Below are positions 45,150 through 48,202 of a stretch of 48,202 bases of DNA, one piece after another. Positions within the stretch are counted from its first letter, which is position 1. Each line of letters opens with the position of its first letter. Source of the stretch: DASSTY01 sp035760645 (lineage in GTDB: Bacteria; Gemmatimonadota; Gemmatimonadetes; Gemmatimonadales; GWC2-71-9). The stretch is from the NCBI GenBank assembly GCA_035760645.1, contig DASTSO010000017.1, positions 1-48,202 on the forward strand. The letters run 5' to 3'. Below the pieces are notes generated by a model that made no database searches, was not told where the DNA came from, and saw nothing but the letters and a program-made list of their open reading frames with translations. The translations under genes and the position numbers were made by a program.

Positions 45150-46382
45150 ATGCCCACTCCCGACATCGACCTCACCGTCTACCCCGACGAGTGCGACGCC
45201 TTCGGGCACCTCAACCAGGCGTCGTTCCTCACCCTCTTCGAGCGCGCGCGCTGGGAGATGCTGGCGCAGGGGCCGGGGATGGACGTCTTCAGCCGCGCGG
45301 GTGCGTGGCCGGCGGTGCGGAAGACGACGATCGACTATCACGCCGCGGCCTACCCGGGCGACGTGCTCCGCTTCCACCAGGCGCTCGTGCATCACGGCCG
45401 CACCAGCTTCACCATGCGGCAGACGGCGCGGCGCGTGGGCGACGACGCGCTCATCGCGACCGCCGAGTTCGTCTTCGTGACGATCAACCGCGAGGGGCGG
45501 CCGATCCCGGTGCCGCCGGAAGTGGGCCGCTACATGGACACCGCCGGCGCGGCGGCGCACGACGACGCGCAGCGGCACGTGCGGCGCGTGACGGTGAACG
45601 GCGTCCGCCTCGCCGTCGAGCAGCGGGGCGAAGACCGCCCGGGCCCGGCGCTCCTCTTCGTGCACGGCTATCCGCTCGACCACACGCTGTGGCGCGCGCC
45701 GATGGAGGCGCTCGACGGTTGGCGCCGCATCGCGCCCGATCTGCGCGGCATGGGTCGCAGCGACGCGCCCGATCTCGGCTACAGCATGACGACCTACGCC
45801 GAGGACCTCGCCGCGCTGCTCGACACCCTCGGCGTCGAGGACGTGGTGCTCGTCGGGCTCTCGATGGGCGGCTACGTCGTCTTCGAGTTTCTCCGGCGGC
45901 ATCGCGCGCGGGTGCGCGGGCTCGTGCTGATGGACACGCGCGCCGAAGCCGATACCGCCGACGGCCGGCGCGCGCGCGATGCCGCCGCGGCCGAGGCGCG
46001 CGAGGGCGGCGCGCGCGCGATCGCCGATCAGATGCTGGGGAAGCTCCTCGCCGAGGGCGCGTCGAGCGAGGCGGTGGAGCACGCGCGGCGGATGATGGAA
46101 GGGACGCCCGTGCCCGGCATCGTCGGTGCCCTCGCCGCGATGCGCGACCGGCCCGACAGCACGCCGCTGCTGCCCACGCTCGGCGACATCCCCACCGTCG
46201 TCGTCGTGGGCGAGCACGATGCGATCACCCCGCCCACGGCAGCGCGCGCGATGGCCGAGGCGATCCCGGGGGCGCGCTACGAGGAGGTCGCCGGGGCGGG
46301 GCACCTCACCCCGGTCGAGCGGCCCGAGGCCACGGTGCGGGCGCTGCGGGAGTTCCTCGGCGGGATGAAGCGCGGGAGCTGA
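45150..46382 (+). CDS. Fusion of hotdog acyl-CoA/ACP thioesterase and alpha/beta hydrolase
   Basis: 410 residues. N-terminal 140 residues: hotdog thioesterase of the 4HBT/FatA type with YPDECDAFGHLNQASFLTLF (Asp-Asn-type catalytic region) and RKTTIDYHAAAYPGDVLRF. Residues about 150-410: alpha/beta hydrolase with HGYPLDHTLW (oxyanion), PDLRGMGRSDAP, nucleophile Ser238 in GLSMGGYVVF, Asp in VGEHDAITPP and His in GAGHLTPVERP. Both active sites look complete. A joint role in releasing and hydrolysing acyl or ester intermediates is plausible but inferred. The ATG is preceded by the right arm of a heptamer array. No neighbouring lipid or aromatic-degradation genes. Confidence 0.9.
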   Translation: MPTPDIDLTVYPDECDAFGHLNQASFLTLFERARWEMLAQGPGMDVFSRAGAWPAVRKTTIDYHAAAYPGDVLRFHQALVHHGRTSFTMRQTARRVGDDALIATAEFVFVTINREGRPIPVPPEVGRYMDTAGAAAHDDAQRHVRRVTVNGVRLAVEQRGEDRPGPALLFVHGYPLDHTLWRAPMEALDGWRRIAPDLRGMGRSDAPDLGYSMTTYAEDLAALLDTLGVEDVVLVGLSMGGYVVFEFLRRHRARVRGLVLMDTRAEADTADGRRARDAAAAEAREGGARAIADQMLGKLLAEGASSEAVEHARRMMEGTPVPGIVGALAAMRDRPDSTPLLPTLGDIPTVVVVGEHDAITPPTAARAMAEAIPGARYEEVAGAGHLTPVERPEATVRALREFLGGMKRGS

Positions 46383-46473
46383 GCGCCAGACTTTGTTCCG
46401 AGTTGAAACCCGATCGCCCCGCGGCTCGTCAGGGCGGACGTCGACCCCCTGACGACCGAACGCGATCGGAGAC

Positions 46474-47301
46474 GTGATGATGCAGCGGCTCGCGCGGCTG
46501 ATGCTTCTCGTGGGACTCGCCCTGGGCGCCGGCGCCGTCCGTGGCACCCGCGCCTCGGCCCAGCAGGTCCTCCTGCTCGGCACCTTCCACTTCGACAATC
46601 CCAATCTCGACCGCTACAAGCAGCGGCATGCGGTGGACATCCTCTCGGCCCAGCGCCAGCGGGAGGTCGAGGCCGTCGTGGCGCGCCTCGCCGCGTTCCG
46701 GCCGACGCACGTCGCGGTCGAGTGGCCGCGCGCGAAGCAGGCCGCGCTCGACTCGCTGTATCGCGAGTACCGGGCGGGCCGCTACGCGCTCGGGCCCAGC
46801 GAGGTCTTCCAGCTCGGCTTCCGTCTCGCCGCGCGGCTCGGGCACGAGCGGGTGTACGCGGTGGACACGGAGCGCGACGCGTCGTTCATCGCGCTCGCGC
46901 GGGCGCGCGAGGCCGAGCTCGAGGCGGCCGATGCGGCGGACACCGTGTGGAACGCGCGCTACCAGCGCCTCTACGCGCACGACGACTCGCTCAAGGCGGT
47001 GCAGCCACTCGGCGCGCATCTGCGCCATCTCAACGCACCGGCGCGCATCCGCGAGGGCCACGGCGCCTATCTCGTGCGGCTCTTCCGCGCGGGCGGCGAC
47101 TCGAGCTACGCGGGGCCCGACTTCACCGCCGGCTGGTACGACCGGAATCTCCGCATCTACCGCAACCTCCAGCGCCTCGGCGCGGCGCCGACGGGGCGGA
47201 TCGTCGTCGTCTACGGCGCGGGGCACCTCGGCGTGCTGCGGCACCTCGTGGAGAGCTCCCCGGAGTTCGCGCTGGTGGAGGCGGGGCGATACTTGCGGTG
47301 A
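46474..47301 (+). CDS. Secreted DUF5694/TraB-like protein
   Basis: 275 residues from ATG 46474 (GATCGGAGACGTG upstream). Signal peptide (LMLLVGLALGAGAVRGTRAS, then AQ). Motifs: VLLLGTFHFDNPNLD at the start of the mature chain, AAFRPTHVAVEWPRAKQAAL and VVYGAGHLGVLRHLVE. The 'GT.H......D' and 'GAGH.G.L...L' pair is shared with TraB/ChaN-type proteins, whose conserved His/Glu are thought to bind metal or haem. I place it as DUF5694 from memory. Periplasmic or lipid-side enzyme of unknown reaction. Confidence 0.72.
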   Translation: MMMQRLARLMLLVGLALGAGAVRGTRASAQQVLLLGTFHFDNPNLDRYKQRHAVDILSAQRQREVEAVVARLAAFRPTHVAVEWPRAKQAALDSLYREYRAGRYALGPSEVFQLGFRLAARLGHERVYAVDTERDASFIALARAREAELEAADAADTVWNARYQRLYAHDDSLKAVQPLGAHLRHLNAPARIREGHGAYLVRLFRAGGDSSYAGPDFTAGWYDRNLRIYRNLQRLGAAPTGRIVVVYGAGHLGVLRHLVESSPEFALVEAGRYLR

Positions 47302-47327
47302 GCTCGGCCTTTCAAGGCCGCCCGAAA

Positions 47328-47362
47328 AAGCCCCCGTGATCTCGCGTGGATCACGGGGGCTT
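47328..47362. terminator. Bidirectional terminator
   Basis: AAGCCCCCGTGATC and GATCACGGGGGCTT form a perfect 14-bp stem around a 7-nt loop. On the minus strand CTTTTTCGGG follows, so it ends the ferredoxin transcript; on the plus strand it follows the DUF5694-like gene. A further palindrome CGGCCTTTCAAGGCCG sits at 47305-47320. Confidence 0.8.
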
Positions 47363-47388
47363 CGGCTTCCCGGTGGGCGAGGCGCGCC

Positions 47389-47652
<264 letters not shown>

Positions 47653-47908
47653 GGCAGGCGGGGCTGGCGTCTCGGGCCGGGTACGGTGCGCGGATGGGAC
47701 GGGCGCGAAAGATACCGGCGCCGAGCGTCTGCCTACAAGCCGTGGCCGCCCAGGTGGCCCCTCGCCGGGCCGCGCCGGGTGGCGCCGGGGCACGACGTGT
47801 GACACCGGAACGGGCCGGGTGGTATGGTCGTTGCCCCCGTGCCCCTCATCGCCGCCGCCGGGCGGCCTCGCCGCCGCCTCGGAGCGGCCTCGTAACTCGG
47901 GAGATCCC

Positions 47909-48202
47909 ATGCTCGGCCACGCCACCGCGCCAGACGCGCGCCGTCGTGCGTCCGCGCCCGCCACCGCCCTCGCGGCGGCGGGAGCGCTCGCACGCGTCAT
48001 CCCTCGTGGAGCGGCTCTCGGGGCGCTCGCGGCTCAGGCGCTCTGCGCCGCGCTCCTCGCCACCCTCGCGCCCTCCCCCGCGGCCGCGCAGTACTTCGGG
48101 CGCAACAAGGTCAACTACGAGACGTTCGACTTCCGCGTCATCCGCACGCCGACGTTCGACGTCCACTTCTACCCCGCGGAGTCGACGGCCACCGCCGACA
48201 TG
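47909..48202 (+). CDS. Secreted protein, 3' partial (TolB-like/PD40-type, tentative)
   Basis: 98 residues to the right edge. Start ATG 47909. A long N-terminus with a Sec signal (LGALAAQALCAALLATLAPS, then PAAAQ) leads into YFGRNKVNYETFDFRVIRT, TFDVHFYPAES. 'FGRNKV.Y..F.F.V..T..FD..FYP' is the usual beginning of large secreted proteins with a basic-protease-like and beta-propeller region in this bacterial group, from memory. The rest is outside the window, so function is not assigned. The 256-bp gap before it (47653-47908) shows no gene and no clear promoter beyond a TATGGT at about 47823. Confidence 0.6.
   Translation, partial: MLGHATAPDARRRASAPATALAAAGALARVIPRGAALGALAAQALCAALLATLAPSPAAAQYFGRNKVNYETFDFRVIRTPTFDVHFYPAESTATADM

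Overview
The window is a contiguous piece of a high-GC (about 70 %) Gram-negative-type chromosome. Lipoproteins, Sec signal peptides and beta-barrel-like proteins point to two membranes. Two eukaryotic-type Ser/Thr kinases, a GWxTD protein, a matrixin-type metallopeptidase, tandem small secreted proteins and the start of a 'YFGRNKV' secreted protein suggest Gemmatimonadota or a close relative. This placement is inference from gene style, not from rRNA. No rRNA, tRNA, transposase, phage gene or CRISPR array was seen, so this looks like core chromosome rather than a genomic island.

Layout. 1-4.8 kb: the end of an FAD amine oxidase, a lipoprotein, a Mug-type DNA glycosylase, a CocE-type hydrolase and a TonB-domain lipoprotein. 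4.8-8.5 kb: cystathionine beta-synthase, D-Ala-D-Ala ligase and a rhomboid protease. 8.7-14.1 kb: an orphan peptide-binding lipoprotein, a HExxH peptidase, then a tight cluster of lipoprotein, divergent Nramp-like transporter and two small PRC-barrel-like proteins. 14.1-22.0 kb: an FNT channel and the replication-origin neighbourhood, with rpmH-rnpA-yidD-yidC-mnmE on the minus strand and dnaA-[putative oriC]-dnaN on the plus strand. 22.2-26.4 kb: small secreted and outer-membrane-like proteins in overlapping pairs. 26.5-26.9 kb: RNase P RNA (rnpB), minus strand. 27-33.3 kb: a large Ser/Thr kinase, an AraC-type regulator, and the operon kinase-pyrE-[2Fe-2S] protein. 33.5-40.3 kb: GWxTD protein, polA and a convergent MMPL exporter. 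40.5-48.2 kb: matrixin-like peptidase, class C serine hydrolase, DCC protein, SufT-like factor, RNase D, a 57-aa protein, a thioesterase-hydrolase fusion, a DUF5694-like protein, a 7Fe ferredoxin and the start of a secreted protein.

The most unusual layer is repetitive DNA. Nine loci carry short tandem G-rich units (CTAGGGG-type heptamers or GGGACGGC/GGACGGGA-type octamers), mostly as inverted arms, often around a terminator hairpin. Five TAG stop codons (rhomboid, polA, MMPL, AraC, [2Fe-2S] protein) open such an arm. Two hairpin cores 29 kb apart are nearly identical. One element sits in frame inside polA and a single arm sits inside yidC, both in linker regions. A second repeat family shares an exact 18-mer that is inverted between two neighbouring copies. 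Two genes of the rpmH operon, rnpA and mnmE, show no ATG, GTG or TTG able to preserve their conserved N-termini, and CTG is the best start candidate for each.
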